Below are positions 1 through 6,114 of a DNA stretch of 11,595 bases, one piece after another. Location: assembly GCA_002304735.1 (NCBI GenBank), contig DBIU01000010.1, forward strand, positions 6,601-18,195, in the 5' to 3' direction. The notes under the pieces are model-generated. The model saw only the letters and a program-made list of their open reading frames with translations, ran no database searches and had not been told where the DNA came from. Made by a program: the position numbers and the translations under genes. How positions within the stretch are numbered: position 1 is the first letter of the stretch; the number at the start of each line of letters is the position of its first letter. Source of the stretch: Ruminococcaceae bacterium UBA794. GTDB taxonomy: Bacteria; Bacillota; Clostridia; Oscillospirales; Ruminococcaceae.

Positions 1-24
1 GAGCTGAGGCAAAAAACGGATTAA
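1..24 (+). CDS. Possible C-terminal tail of an upstream gene (partial)
   Basis: Frame 1 reads seven codons (ELRQKTD) then TAA at 22-24, just before a GC-rich hairpin. This position fits the end of an upstream gene, but seven residues cannot identify a family. smpB often lies upstream of ssrA; nothing here proves it. Another frame is open to about base 57, so the frame choice is an inference. Confidence 0.25.
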   Translation, partial: ELRQKTD

Positions 25-26
25 AA

Positions 27-43
27 TGCCCGCTTCGCGGGCA
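27..43. terminator. Compact GC hairpin, possible bidirectional terminator
   Basis: TGCCCGC (27-33) and GCGGGCA (37-43) form a perfect 7-bp stem with a TTC loop. A-rich sequence before it would give a U-tract on the minus strand; on the plus strand the T-run comes only at 52-57. It may end the upstream transcript together with the hairpin at 68-98. Confidence 0.45.
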
Positions 44-67
44 AAATCAACTTTTTTGACAGACTGT

Positions 68-98
68 GCCCGAGTGTTCTTCATTCGGGCTGTTTTTT
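68..98 (+). terminator. Intrinsic terminator upstream of ssrA
   Basis: GCCCGA (68-73) pairs with TCGGGC (85-90), followed by TG and six T residues (93-98). This stem plus U-tract insulates ssrA from upstream transcription. Confidence 0.75.
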
Positions 99-120
99 CG
101 GAAAAACTTTTCGAAAGCTA

Positions 121-149
121 TTGACAAAGTAAAGATGATGTGTTATAAT
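121..149 (+). promoter_or_regulatory. Consensus sigma-A promoter of ssrA
   Basis: TTGACA at 121-126 and TATAAT at 144-149, both perfect consensus, with a 17-bp spacer. The expected start near 156 lies a few bases ahead of the mature tmRNA 5' end at 164, as expected for a precursor trimmed by RNase P. Strong constitutive expression is expected. Confidence 0.9.
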
Positions 150-163
150 ATAATATCAAGTAT

Positions 164-515
164 GGGGCCGTAAAGGCTTCGACGGGGATTCAGAAGCATG
201 ATAAGCGAGTAGTGCGGGCGAAAGCACTTTAATAGTCGCAAACTTAAACTTAAACGCAGACGACGATCTCGTTTTAGCAGCTGCCTAAGCGCGCTGCCGT
301 CGCTTCCCGAAGTACTGCGGTCGGGAAAGCGGCGTCGATTAGCAGTGAACGATTCGCGCGAATAGCCTTATAGCGTGAATTGTACCAAAGGCTACCGAGC
401 GGCTGAGCCTGTTTGTCGGCGCTTCCGTGAGGGAATTTCAAAAGACAGACTGCACTCGGAGAAAGTTGTGTAGATGGGTTTTCGGACAGGGGTTCAATTC
501 CCCTCGGCTCCACCA
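164..515 (+). ncRNA. ssrA: Transfer-messenger RNA (tmRNA), ssrA
   Basis: This RNA rescues stalled ribosomes with SmpB and tags the nascent chain for proteolysis. The 5' end GGGGCCG (164-170) pairs with CGGCTCC (505-511) to make the tRNA-like acceptor stem, followed by A and an encoded CCA (513-515). The T-arm GGTTCAATTCC lies just before it. The resume codon GCA is at 238-240, and the reading frame runs to TAA at 286-288. The encoded tag is ANLNLNADDDLVLAAA, 16 residues. It ends in hydrophobic-Ala-Ala like other tags, but is longer than the ten-residue E. coli tag and ends LVLAAA rather than YALAA. It is one-piece, not permuted. The 3' end of ssrA is a well-known target for tyrosine-recombinase elements, and the mobile-element-like genes begin directly downstream, so this is the presumed left junction. 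Confidence 0.96.
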
Positions 516-520
516 ACTAA

Positions 521-540
521 TTGTTACCAAAAAGATTTTT
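521..540. repeat. 20-bp direct repeat, copy 1
   Basis: TTGTTACCAAAAAGATTTTT begins five bases after the tmRNA CCA and recurs exactly at 751-770, 230 bp away. Its T-rich end runs into the ssrA terminator. It may be part of the attachment region, for example an integrase arm-type site; this is inference from position only. Confidence 0.85.
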
Positions 541-582
541 TGCCCACAAACGGCTTGGTTAAGCCATTTGTGGGCAAAAAAA
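536..582. terminator. Strong bidirectional terminator downstream of ssrA
   Basis: GCCCACAAA (542-550) pairs with TTTGTGGGC (567-575). Inside, GGCTT (552-556) pairs with AAGCC (561-565) around a GGTT loop, with one C-A mismatch. A T-run before the stem (536-541) and an A-run after it (576-582) extend the pairing and allow termination on either strand. It would end ssrA transcription and block transcription from the element into ssrA. Confidence 0.85.
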
Positions 583-746
583 TTGCGAAAAACAGAAATC
601 ACACACCGTAGATATTTTCGACACAAAAGTGGACTTTAACCCTCCCGTGTAAAATTTTTCAAGTCAGTTTTATGCATATTGAACAGAACGTCTGTGAGTG
701 ATTTCTCAACTATGAGGAATCAATCATAGATGTTTTTTTGTTGCTC
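583..746. other. Non-coding stretch beside the presumed element end
   Basis: There is no convincing gene here. AGAAATCAC (594-602) and GTGATTTCT (698-706) are a perfect 9-bp inverted repeat. TGATTTCTC (699-707) can pair with GAGGAATCA (714-722), with one G-T pair. CTATGA (710-715) can instead pair with TCATAG (724-729), followed by a T-run (732-738). These pairings compete, so the segment could be a recombination site flank or a switch-like leader. I do not recognise it. Confidence 0.4.
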
Positions 747-800
747 AGGGTTGTTACCAAAAAGATTTTTAGGTGACCTGAACCCTTTGGCAACAAAATT
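747..800. other. Hairpin region containing direct-repeat copy 2
   Basis: TTGTTACCAAA (751-761) pairs with TTTGGCAACAA (786-796) with one A-C mismatch, and AGGGTT (747-752) can pair with AACCCT (781-786). AGGTGACCT (771-779) is a small palindrome in the loop. A short T-run follows. It could be a weak terminator or a protein-binding cruciform near the element end. Confidence 0.45.
751..770. repeat. 20-bp direct repeat, copy 2
   Basis: This is an exact copy of the 20-mer at 521-540 in the same orientation. The flanks differ on both sides, so the similarity stops sharply at the repeat ends. Confidence 0.85.
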
Positions 801-807
801 TTTGCTG

Positions 808-843
808 TTAAAATTGTGCAGATTGCACATATATAAATATTAA
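808..843 (+). promoter_or_regulatory. Candidate promoter with palindromic operator
   Basis: TGTGCA-GAT-TGCACA (815-829) is a perfect palindrome followed by an AT-rich TATAAA (832-837) that could be a -10 box. A weak -35 (TTAAAA, 808-813) would place the palindrome in the 18-bp spacer, a classic repressor site. A start near 844 would run straight into the terminator at 845-896. The palindrome is plain; the promoter assignment is inference. Confidence 0.4.
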
Positions 844-844
844 G

Positions 845-896
845 CGCCTGTAAATTACTTCTCTATTTATGAGAGGCAATTTACAGGCGTTTTTTT
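845..896 (+). terminator. Strong intrinsic terminator in the leader of the first gene
   Basis: CGCCTGTAAATT (845-856) pairs perfectly with AATTTACAGGCG (878-889), followed by seven T residues (890-896). Further pairing inside (CTTCTC with GAGAGG) extends the stem. It lies only 78 bases before the first ATG. It either ends a short leader RNA or blocks read-through from ssrA into the element; an attenuator role is possible. Confidence 0.85.
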
Positions 897-973
897 GTTT
901 TCCGACAAAAATCAGAGAATTCAATTAGTCAATAAGCTCGGCAGAGCTTGAAATAAAACATGGAGGAATCAAA

Positions 974-1231
974 ATGAACAACGAAAACAAACACACAAAA
1001 CCCGACTGCCCGTTGATCGGGGCTGATGGCAACATCTTCGTACTCGTCGGGATCGCGTCAAAAACCTTGAAAAGGAACGGCTTGTCGGACGAAGCGTCCG
1101 AGATGACGGACAGGGTTTTCAAATGCGGGAGCTACGGCGAGGCGCTGGGGATTATCGGCGAGTACGTCAATATCACCTCGGTCGATGAACCCGACGAAGA
1201 TGTAGAGATTGGATTGGAGGAACTAAGATGA
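974..1231 (+). CDS. Hypothetical protein, 85 aa
   Basis: I do not recognise a named family. The ATG at 974 is preceded by GGAGG (962-966) with 7-base spacing. The protein is soluble and acidic at its C-terminus (a run rich in E and D around residues 70-85), with a central segment resembling small helical proteins (ASKTLKRNGLSDEASEMTDRV). Similar short acidic proteins are common at the start of clostridial conjugative-element operons, but that is recollection and not proof. Its stop overlaps the next start by four bases (ATGA, 1228-1231), so the two are translationally coupled. It lacks the C-terminal S-P-x-M-x-M tail found on several neighbours. Confidence 0.8.
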   Translation: MNNENKHTKPDCPLIGADGNIFVLVGIASKTLKRNGLSDEASEMTDRVFKCGSYGEALGIIGEYVNITSVDEPDEDVEIGLEELR

Positions 1232-2676
1232 TCAAAGCAACAATTCAAAGGACTCCGTATGCCACGGAGATGACCTTCCCTTGTACGGAATCGCAGCTCT
1301 CGACATGGCTTGACGAGCTGCGCATGAACCCCGAACACCTCTGCCCCGCCGCAACGGTCGTACAGATTGAGCCGTCGGAGCTGTCAATGCTGGAGGACTG
1401 CGAGGTAGCCCTCGACGCGCTGAACTATCTCGCTAAGCGCATAGATGGTATGGACGCTCGGGAGCGCAATCAGTTTTTTGCCGCGCTGACTTGCGAGGAA
1501 GCGAAAATCGGGTGGGGGTTGAAGAACATAATCAATCTCACGTTTAATCTTCAACGCTTTACACTCATTGAGGATATAAGCAACCTCGAAAATATTGGGT
1601 GGACGCACTTGCTCAATGTTCGCGGCGCTATACTCGCTTCGGAGCGGGAAAACAAAAATTGGCTTACCAACGAGGGCAGAAAGCTGTTGGATTCAGGCAA
1701 GGGTATCCAAACCGAGTACGGCTTGCTCTTTATAAACGATGAGATCGAATTTGCGGAGGTCTTTAACGGAACAACATTCCCCGAATATTACTGCAATCCC
1801 GACGCAGCGGTATCGGTAGAAATCACTTATTCCGGCTTAACGGAGCTTGTCGAACTGCCGTGCGAGGATCTGACGATTAAAAAGGCGCTTTGCAGACTTG
1901 GAGCGGACAGCATCAAGGACTGCAAGCTCGATGTGGATTACACGCAGAATTTCTCCGGCGAGTGGCGGGAGAAATTCTGCGCGGTCAAACACACCAAAGA
2001 TATTTTCGGTCTGAACAAAATGCTGAAAATCGAGGATATATGCTTGAAGCAGGAGCGCCCCGCGAGTGTGTTTATGACCGAGGTCGAGCGAAAACTGCGC
2101 AGTGGGGGCTATGACGTTGCCAAAGACGGAGATTTTCTTGTTGTGTCGATGAACGACAGAACGCTTGCCTGTGTGAACGATATCCGACTCATAAACATTA
2201 CAAACGACAGTTCCGACGAGAGCTATATAAATATTAAAGGTATCGTCGGCAACGTCAGCGGATACTGTTCTGTTTATGAAAAGTCGCCGCTGCTGAAAGC
2301 GGACGGTCTGCCGGAAAATTACCGTTGCTTTTCGGAGTTTAACGGCATGGTCTTGGCGGCGAAAAATACCGAGTACGGCTTTGAGTTCGTGACATGGGAT
2401 AGAACGTTCGACGGAAAAGGCGTTACACAGGGGAATTATTATTCCGATTATTCGGCGGCAAAGGAAGATTTTGCAACCCGATCCGGACTTATTGATAAGG
2501 ATAAACTGTTCAGCACGGAAGAACTTGAACAGCTCAGGAAGTGCGTGAATTTCACCGCAAGGCACAATGGCGATCTCAAATTCGACGATTGCGAAAACCT
2601 TAAACACTTGGTTGAGAAAATATCGGAAAGTCTTCCCGAACAGCAGCAGAGCGACTCCCCCGAGCTGTCGATGTGA
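1228..2676 (+). CDS. ArdA-like multidomain conjugative-element protein
   Basis: A 482-aa soluble protein, with start ATG at 1228 behind TTGGAGG (1214-1220). Residues about 1-115 resemble the N-terminal part of ArdA-type antirestriction proteins of Firmicute elements: a strand, an F-P-x-T-x-x-x-L segment, then ALNYLAKRI-like (62-73), a helix ending FFAAL, and a NIINLTFNL segment (100-109). Residues about 381-470 match a module I remember from many clostridial element proteins (GNYYSDYSAAKEDFATRSGL...LFSTEEL). ArdA proteins mimic DNA and inhibit type I restriction enzymes; whether this one does is not shown. The last residues are DSPELSM, a variant of the tail shared with six neighbours. The family name is tentative, but the gene itself is certain. 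Confidence 0.55.
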   Translation: MIKATIQRTPYATEMTFPCTESQLSTWLDELRMNPEHLCPAATVVQIEPSELSMLEDCEVALDALNYLAKRIDGMDARERNQFFAALTCEEAKIGWGLKNIINLTFNLQRFTLIEDISNLENIGWTHLLNVRGAILASERENKNWLTNEGRKLLDSGKGIQTEYGLLFINDEIEFAEVFNGTTFPEYYCNPDAAVSVEITYSGLTELVELPCEDLTIKKALCRLGADSIKDCKLDVDYTQNFSGEWREKFCAVKHTKDIFGLNKMLKIEDICLKQERPASVFMTEVERKLRSGGYDVAKDGDFLVVSMNDRTLACVNDIRLINITNDSSDESYINIKGIVGNVSGYCSVYEKSPLLKADGLPENYRCFSEFNGMVLAAKNTEYGFEFVTWDRTFDGKGVTQGNYYSDYSAAKEDFATRSGLIDKDKLFSTEELEQLRKCVNFTARHNGDLKFDDCENLKHLVEKISESLPEQQQSDSPELSM

Positions 2677-2687
2677 GGGGTGCGAAA

Positions 2688-3068
2688 ATGAAGATAAATT
2701 TCAAAAGCCCGTTTCACAGAAAAGCATTTGTGAAATTCATTTCGGAAAATATAGCAAACCCTTATTGCCGCCGCCGCGAATACGTTGCAGCGGTTTTCCT
2801 TTTATCCGCGGATAAATTTTTATGGAAACGCGCCTGCGCATCTCTGACGGTACATTCGATGAAATTCGACGAACTCGACCTGACGGGAATTTCCATCGAA
2901 GGATACGCGTTATTTATGGCGGCAAAATCAATATACCGCGGCGGCGCGGGTGTTTCTTTGAACGAATTATGCGACGTGAATCTGATTGACGACGCGACCG
3001 CGCTGACGATTTTCGCGGGAGTTATGTTGGTCAGAAAAGGCGTTGGACTGCTGAATTGGAGGATTTGA
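2688..3068 (+). CDS. Hypothetical protein, 126 aa
   Basis: No family is recognised. I choose ATG 2688, because GAGGGG (2675-2680) sits 7 bases upstream. A GTG at 2673 is in frame but overlaps the previous stop. The protein is basic at the N-terminus (residues 1-35, many K/R), then shows EYVAAVFLLSADKFLWKRA, which looks like a buried amphipathic helix more than a membrane segment. The C-terminal half alternates helices with aliphatic faces (GYALFMAAKSIYRGG; TALTIFAGVMLVRKG). A small DNA- or protein-binding helical protein is possible. Its stop is one base before the next ATG. It has no S-P-x-M-x-M tail. Confidence 0.75.
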   Translation: MKINFKSPFHRKAFVKFISENIANPYCRRREYVAAVFLLSADKFLWKRACASLTVHSMKFDELDLTGISIEGYALFMAAKSIYRGGAGVSLNELCDVNLIDDATALTIFAGVMLVRKGVGLLNWRI

Positions 3069-3069
3069 T

Positions 3070-3450
3070 ATGATAAGATTTTTTATTATGAACGGGAAAA
3101 ATTCCGTGAAATTCGATATGCCTACAAACGAGCTGTTTGACCTTTTGGGAAGTATCGGCATTCGTGAGGACATTCCGATCACTTGCAGCGAGAAAATATA
3201 TCTCGACTTTTATCCCACGGATGAAACGGACGAAATCTCGAAAATCGTCTGCGACAGACTGTCGGAAACCGATAAGATTTCCGACGTAAACACACTTTGC
3301 CATAAGCTCGACGGACTGTGGCGAATATCCGCGGAGGAACTCGAAACCGCGTTTGCGGAAAACGATGTGCGCGGCGCGGCGAATATGGACAAGGCGTATG
3401 AAAATCTGCGTGAGGAACTGCTCGAACAGTCAAACGAACTCAAAATGTGA
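3070..3450 (+). CDS. Hypothetical protein with ArdA-like N-terminal layout, 126 aa
   Basis: The ATG at 3070 follows GGAGG (3058-3062). The order of elements parallels the first 110 residues of the larger ArdA-like protein: a strand, F-D-M-P-T-N-E-L-x-x-L-L, then DVNTLCHKLDGL, a helix with EELETAFAEN, and a closing helix. This suggests a stand-alone, diverged copy of the same module, but identity is low and the relation is inferred by eye. It is strongly acidic (DETDEIS, EELETAFAENDV), as expected for a DNA-mimic antirestriction protein, though acidity alone is weak evidence. It ends SNELKM, a shortened form of the recurrent C-terminal tail. Confidence 0.6.
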   Translation: MIRFFIMNGKNSVKFDMPTNELFDLLGSIGIREDIPITCSEKIYLDFYPTDETDEISKIVCDRLSETDKISDVNTLCHKLDGLWRISAEELETAFAENDVRGAANMDKAYENLREELLEQSNELKM

Positions 3451-3495
3451 CGGCGAAAGCCTAACATAAAATTTCGCGCGAAGGGAGGTGAACGT

Positions 3496-3762
3496 ATGAG
3501 GACAATGAACAGAAGTCAGATTGAGTATCTGAAAAAGCAGTACCCGCCCGGGACCCGTGTGCAGCTTGATTCTATGGGCGATGACCCGCGACCGATTCCT
3601 GCGGGAACAAAAGGTTCTGTGGTCGCAGTGGATGATATCGGGCAACTGCACGTGAATTTCGACAACGGCAGGTCGCTCGGTATTTGTCCCGAAGTGGACA
3701 ACTTCCATAAGATTTCCGAGCAGACGGAAACGGAGGATTTGTCGCCGAAAATGTCGATGTAA
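3496..3762 (+). CDS. DUF4314 domain protein, 88 aa
   Basis: Residues 17-70 carry the DUF4314 pattern: PPGTRVQLDSM, a short loop, PAGTKGSVVAVDDIGQLHVNFDNG, then SLGICPEVDNF. The fold is expected to be a small SH3-like beta barrel. The function is unknown, although the family is widespread on Firmicute conjugative elements and phages. The start at 3496 has a near-perfect GGGAGGTG (3483-3490) with 5-base spacing; ATG 3505 is a weaker alternative. After the domain comes a short E/Q/T-rich linker and the C-terminal tail LSPKMSM, one of the clearest examples of the shared tail. Confidence 0.88.
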   Translation: MRTMNRSQIEYLKKQYPPGTRVQLDSMGDDPRPIPAGTKGSVVAVDDIGQLHVNFDNGRSLGICPEVDNFHKISEQTETEDLSPKMSM

Positions 3763-3797
3763 AATCGAACAAAAAAGCACAGAAAGGACGTGAAATT

Positions 3798-4901
3798 ATA
3801 GCAATTAAATTTTTCGACTGCTTTTCCGGAATCGGCGGTTTTCGTTCGGGTCTTGAAATGGCGGGAGGCTTTGAATGTGTTGCAAGCTGTGAGATCGACA
3901 AATACGCCGCTGCCGCTTACAAAGCCTTGTACAATACGGAAGGAGAGGATTTTTATTACGACATCACGAAAATCAATACTGAAAACCTTGCGGATTTTGA
4001 CCTGCTCGTCGGCGGTTTTCCCTGCCAGCCGTTTAGTCATGCGGGCCGGCGTTTATCGTTCGCTGATCCGCGAGGTACTCTCTTTTTTGAGCTTGCAAGA
4101 ATCCTTGAAGCCAAGCGACCTCGGTATTTTATATTTGAAAATGTTCCCGGTCTGCTTAGTGCGCAGCAGGGATTCTGCTTTGCAAAAATCCTTGAAACGC
4201 TTTCAGAATTGGGGTATAGCGTTTGCTGGCGTGTGCTTGACAGTAAAAATTTCGGAGTCAGACAGTCAAGACGACGGGTGTTCATTGTCGGATGTCTTGG
4301 AGAGCGAAGTCCCCTCTCAATATTGGCTTTCGGAGCGCAGCACAAAAAGGATTTGCGGCTGCTCATAAACGGCGGTTCGCAAGGGCAGCGGGTGTATTCT
4401 CCCGACAGTGACGCTGTAACACAATGCAGCGGAAGCGGAGGTTCGGGCGGAAAAACGGGTTTGTATCTTATTGATCAGAATCCGAATCCCGTTATAACGG
4501 ACAACGCTCGGTGCATAACGGCTCGGCAGGACAGCGGAGTAAGCAATCACCGCGGAGAGCATTCCGCCGTGCTTGTTGAAGAACCGCAGCCGATCATCAA
4601 TCCGTTCAAGGAGCATACCCGACAGAACGGTCGGCGGATAAAAAATCCGGGCGAGCCGATGTTTACCATTACGGTGACGGACAGGCACGGCATTGTGCAT
4701 TGCGGACGGATAAGACGGCTTATGCCCATTGAATGTTGGCGTTTGCAAGGTTTTACTGACGCACAATTCAATAAGGTCAAGGCGCTCGGAATGTCCGACG
4801 CGCAGCTTTACAAACAAGCGGGGAACGCTGTGACAACAACGGTTATTGAGGCTATCGGCAAGCGGCTGAAAGCGTTCGATGAGAAATACGGGGTGAGATA
4901 A
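3798..4901 (+). CDS. C5-cytosine DNA methyltransferase (Dcm-type), non-canonical start
   Basis: Transfers methyl from S-adenosylmethionine to cytosine C5 in DNA. Numbered from ATA 3798: motif I FSGIGGFRSGLE (9-20), motif IV GGFPCQPFS with catalytic Cys76, motif VI ENVPGLL (114-120), motif VIII QSRRRVFIVG (156-165), a target-recognition region of about 140 residues, motif IX RRLMPIECWRLQGFTD (306-321) and motif X AGNAV (341-345). The length, 367 aa, is normal for the family. The first in-frame ATG (3858) lies after motif I, and there is no ATG, GTG or TTG between the upstream in-frame stop (3708-3710) and motif I. AAAGGA (3783-3788) sits 9 bases before ATA 3798, so ATA, or ATT 3795, is the likely start; otherwise the gene is inactive. 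No restriction enzyme is nearby, so it is an orphan enzyme. Confidence 0.9.
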   Translation: MAIKFFDCFSGIGGFRSGLEMAGGFECVASCEIDKYAAAAYKALYNTEGEDFYYDITKINTENLADFDLLVGGFPCQPFSHAGRRLSFADPRGTLFFELARILEAKRPRYFIFENVPGLLSAQQGFCFAKILETLSELGYSVCWRVLDSKNFGVRQSRRRVFIVGCLGERSPLSILAFGAQHKKDLRLLINGGSQGQRVYSPDSDAVTQCSGSGGSGGKTGLYLIDQNPNPVITDNARCITARQDSGVSNHRGEHSAVLVEEPQPIINPFKEHTRQNGRRIKNPGEPMFTITVTDRHGIVHCGRIRRLMPIECWRLQGFTDAQFNKVKALGMSDAQLYKQAGNAVTTTVIEAIGKRLKAFDEKYGVR

Positions 4902-5630
4902 ATGCCAAACCACATAATGAACCAACTGCACTTATCGGGGGAACAGAAACGGATTGACGATTTGCTGAAAAGTGTTAAGGGCGAGGACTCCGTTCTGGAT
5001 TTCAATAAAATTATACCGATGCCCGAATCGCTGAATATTGAGTGCGGAAGCCGCACGGACAGAGGGCTGAAAGCGTATAAGGATTTCGTGTATGTCTACA
5101 CGTTTGCGGGAACCGAGGAAAAAGACTTGCTGAATATTCCGAAAGAAAAAGAGGCAGCGTTCCTCAGGGTGCGGCAGGATATACGGCGCGACGAATGGGA
5201 ACTCGGCAGAACAGCGTTTCAGAACGAGCAGAAATACGGTGCGCCTACTTGGTATCAGTGGGCAGTGGCAGCATGGGGAACAAAATGGTCGGCTTACAAC
5301 GCGGAAATCGTTGAGGATAATACGATCATGTTCAATACGGCTTGGTCACGAGCAATGCCCGTTATCCAGAAGCTCGCGGAGAATTTCCCCGACATTAAAT
5401 TTGAATACTGCTGGGCTGACGAGGACTTGGGCGTGAATACGGGTACGGCTGAATTTGAAAACGGCGAAATAATTCACGATGAATTTTTTGAGCCGCAGTC
5501 AAAGGAAGCCTACGAGCTTGCCGCAGAGCTGTGGGGGCTTGACCTTGAGGAGGAAGGCTTTATTTTCGATGAAAAAAGCGGAACTTATGAGTACCACGAC
5601 GAGCCGAGCGAAAGCCCGCAGATGAGTTGA
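4902..5630 (+). CDS. DUF1281 / Api92-like ferredoxin-fold protein, 242 aa
   Basis: The N-terminus MPNHIMNQLHLSG and the central WYQWAVAAWGTKWSAYNAE are hallmarks of the DUF1281/Api92-like family found on phages, plasmids and conjugative elements. A ferredoxin-like alpha/beta fold is predicted for this family and its role is unknown. The ATG follows the methyltransferase stop with no gap, behind GGGGTGAG, so translation is likely coupled. A FEYCWADEDLGVNTGTAEFENGE segment matches the conserved second half. The C-terminus is acidic (DLEEEGFIFDE) and ends ESPQMS, the shared tail missing its final Met. Possible counter-defence role by neighbourhood only. Confidence 0.8.
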   Translation: MPNHIMNQLHLSGEQKRIDDLLKSVKGEDSVLDFNKIIPMPESLNIECGSRTDRGLKAYKDFVYVYTFAGTEEKDLLNIPKEKEAAFLRVRQDIRRDEWELGRTAFQNEQKYGAPTWYQWAVAAWGTKWSAYNAEIVEDNTIMFNTAWSRAMPVIQKLAENFPDIKFEYCWADEDLGVNTGTAEFENGEIIHDEFFEPQSKEAYELAAELWGLDLEEEGFIFDEKSGTYEYHDEPSESPQMS

Positions 5631-5641
5631 AAGGAGAACGT

Positions 5642-5974
5642 ATGAACCCTATCAACGCAAATGAAGTGGATTTTGAGAGGTTTGAAATTCTCGGTCAGGA
5701 CGCGCTTTTTACTAATTTGCGGATTGCAAGAAATTCGATTCCCGAGGGGCTTCACGCTTATGATTTGCGTGACTGTGATGACTGCTCCGGCGAGCCGTGC
5801 GAGCTTAAAAGCCATGTCATGGTCAACCACTGGGGAACGGTTATCGTGAAAGAGCCAATTGAGGGCGCGGACGAGGGCATTATCCTTGACGAGAGCGACT
5901 ATAACTATCTCGGCGAGGAAATGACGCTTGATGAGTTTACAAATTCTGCTCCGAAAATGGAGCAGACCATGTAA
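5642..5974 (+). CDS. LPD28-like domain protein, 110 aa
   Basis: I choose ATG 5642, behind AAGGAG (5631-5636). A TTG at 5627 would overlap the preceding stop. Most of the protein matches what I recall of large polyvalent-protein-associated domain 28: FEILGQDALFTNLRI, IPEGLHAYDLRDCDDC, then HVMVNHWGTVIVKEPI and an acidic MTLDEF end. Such domains occur alone or inside very large proteins of phages and conjugative elements; the biochemical role is unknown. It ends SAPKMEQTM, a longer variant of the shared tail. The DNA encoding this end forms a perfect 8-bp hairpin (5945-5952 with 5959-5966), but no T-run follows. Confidence 0.75.
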   Translation: MNPINANEVDFERFEILGQDALFTNLRIARNSIPEGLHAYDLRDCDDCSGEPCELKSHVMVNHWGTVIVKEPIEGADEGIILDESDYNYLGEEMTLDEFTNSAPKMEQTM

Positions 5975-5986
5975 ACTAAATATGTG

Positions 5987-6094
5987 TTGCCTGTGAAACA
6001 GCGGTATGTCCGCATTCAAGGTGCAGCACAACTCCAAATTGAATAATGTTGATCGGTCACCTCGGACGAGGGCGTTACCGCTGTTTTGCGGCAA
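5987..6094 (+). promoter_or_regulatory. Structured leader upstream of the adenine methyltransferase
   Basis: Four nested pairings share one axis: TTGCC (5987-5991) with GGCAA (6090-6094); AAACAGCGGTA (5996-6006) with TACCGCTGTTT (6076-6086), 11 perfect pairs; GTCCG (6008-6012) with CGGAC (6063-6067); and AGGTG (6019-6023) with CACCT (6058-6062). They enclose a 34-nt apical region and lie just before the ribosome binding site at 6101-6109. No known riboswitch or ribozyme consensus is recognised. A cis-regulatory RNA controlling the downstream gene is the simplest reading. Confidence 0.6.
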
Positions 6095-6114
6095 TGCAAT
6101 GGGAGGTGACAAAA

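Noticed and set aside
1837..2607. Long open frame on the minus strand (256 codons)
   Set aside because: It lies wholly inside the ArdA-like gene, has no ribosome binding site at its start, and its product has no recognisable motif. Codon bias of the plus-strand gene explains the open frame.
3853..4368. Alternative plus-strand frame overlapping the methyltransferase
   Set aside because: It is out of frame with the clear methyltransferase motifs and lacks a ribosome binding site or any recognisable domain.
4317..4931. Minus-strand open frame opposite the cytosine methyltransferase
   Set aside because: The plus strand carries unmistakable methyltransferase motifs, so this is an antisense shadow.
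5945..5966. Perfect 8-bp hairpin at the end of the LPD28-like gene as a terminator
   Set aside because: No T-run follows, and the sequence encodes the shared tail, so termination is not supported.
5987..6094. Hammerhead or other self-cleaving ribozyme in the leader
   Set aside because: A GAAAC is present but no CUGAnGA core is placed to form the three-way junction; known ribozyme cores could not be matched by eye.
6046..6114. Upstream ATG 6046 as start of the adenine methyltransferase
   Set aside because: The added residues are encoded by the structured leader, have no ribosome binding site and do not resemble the family N-terminus.
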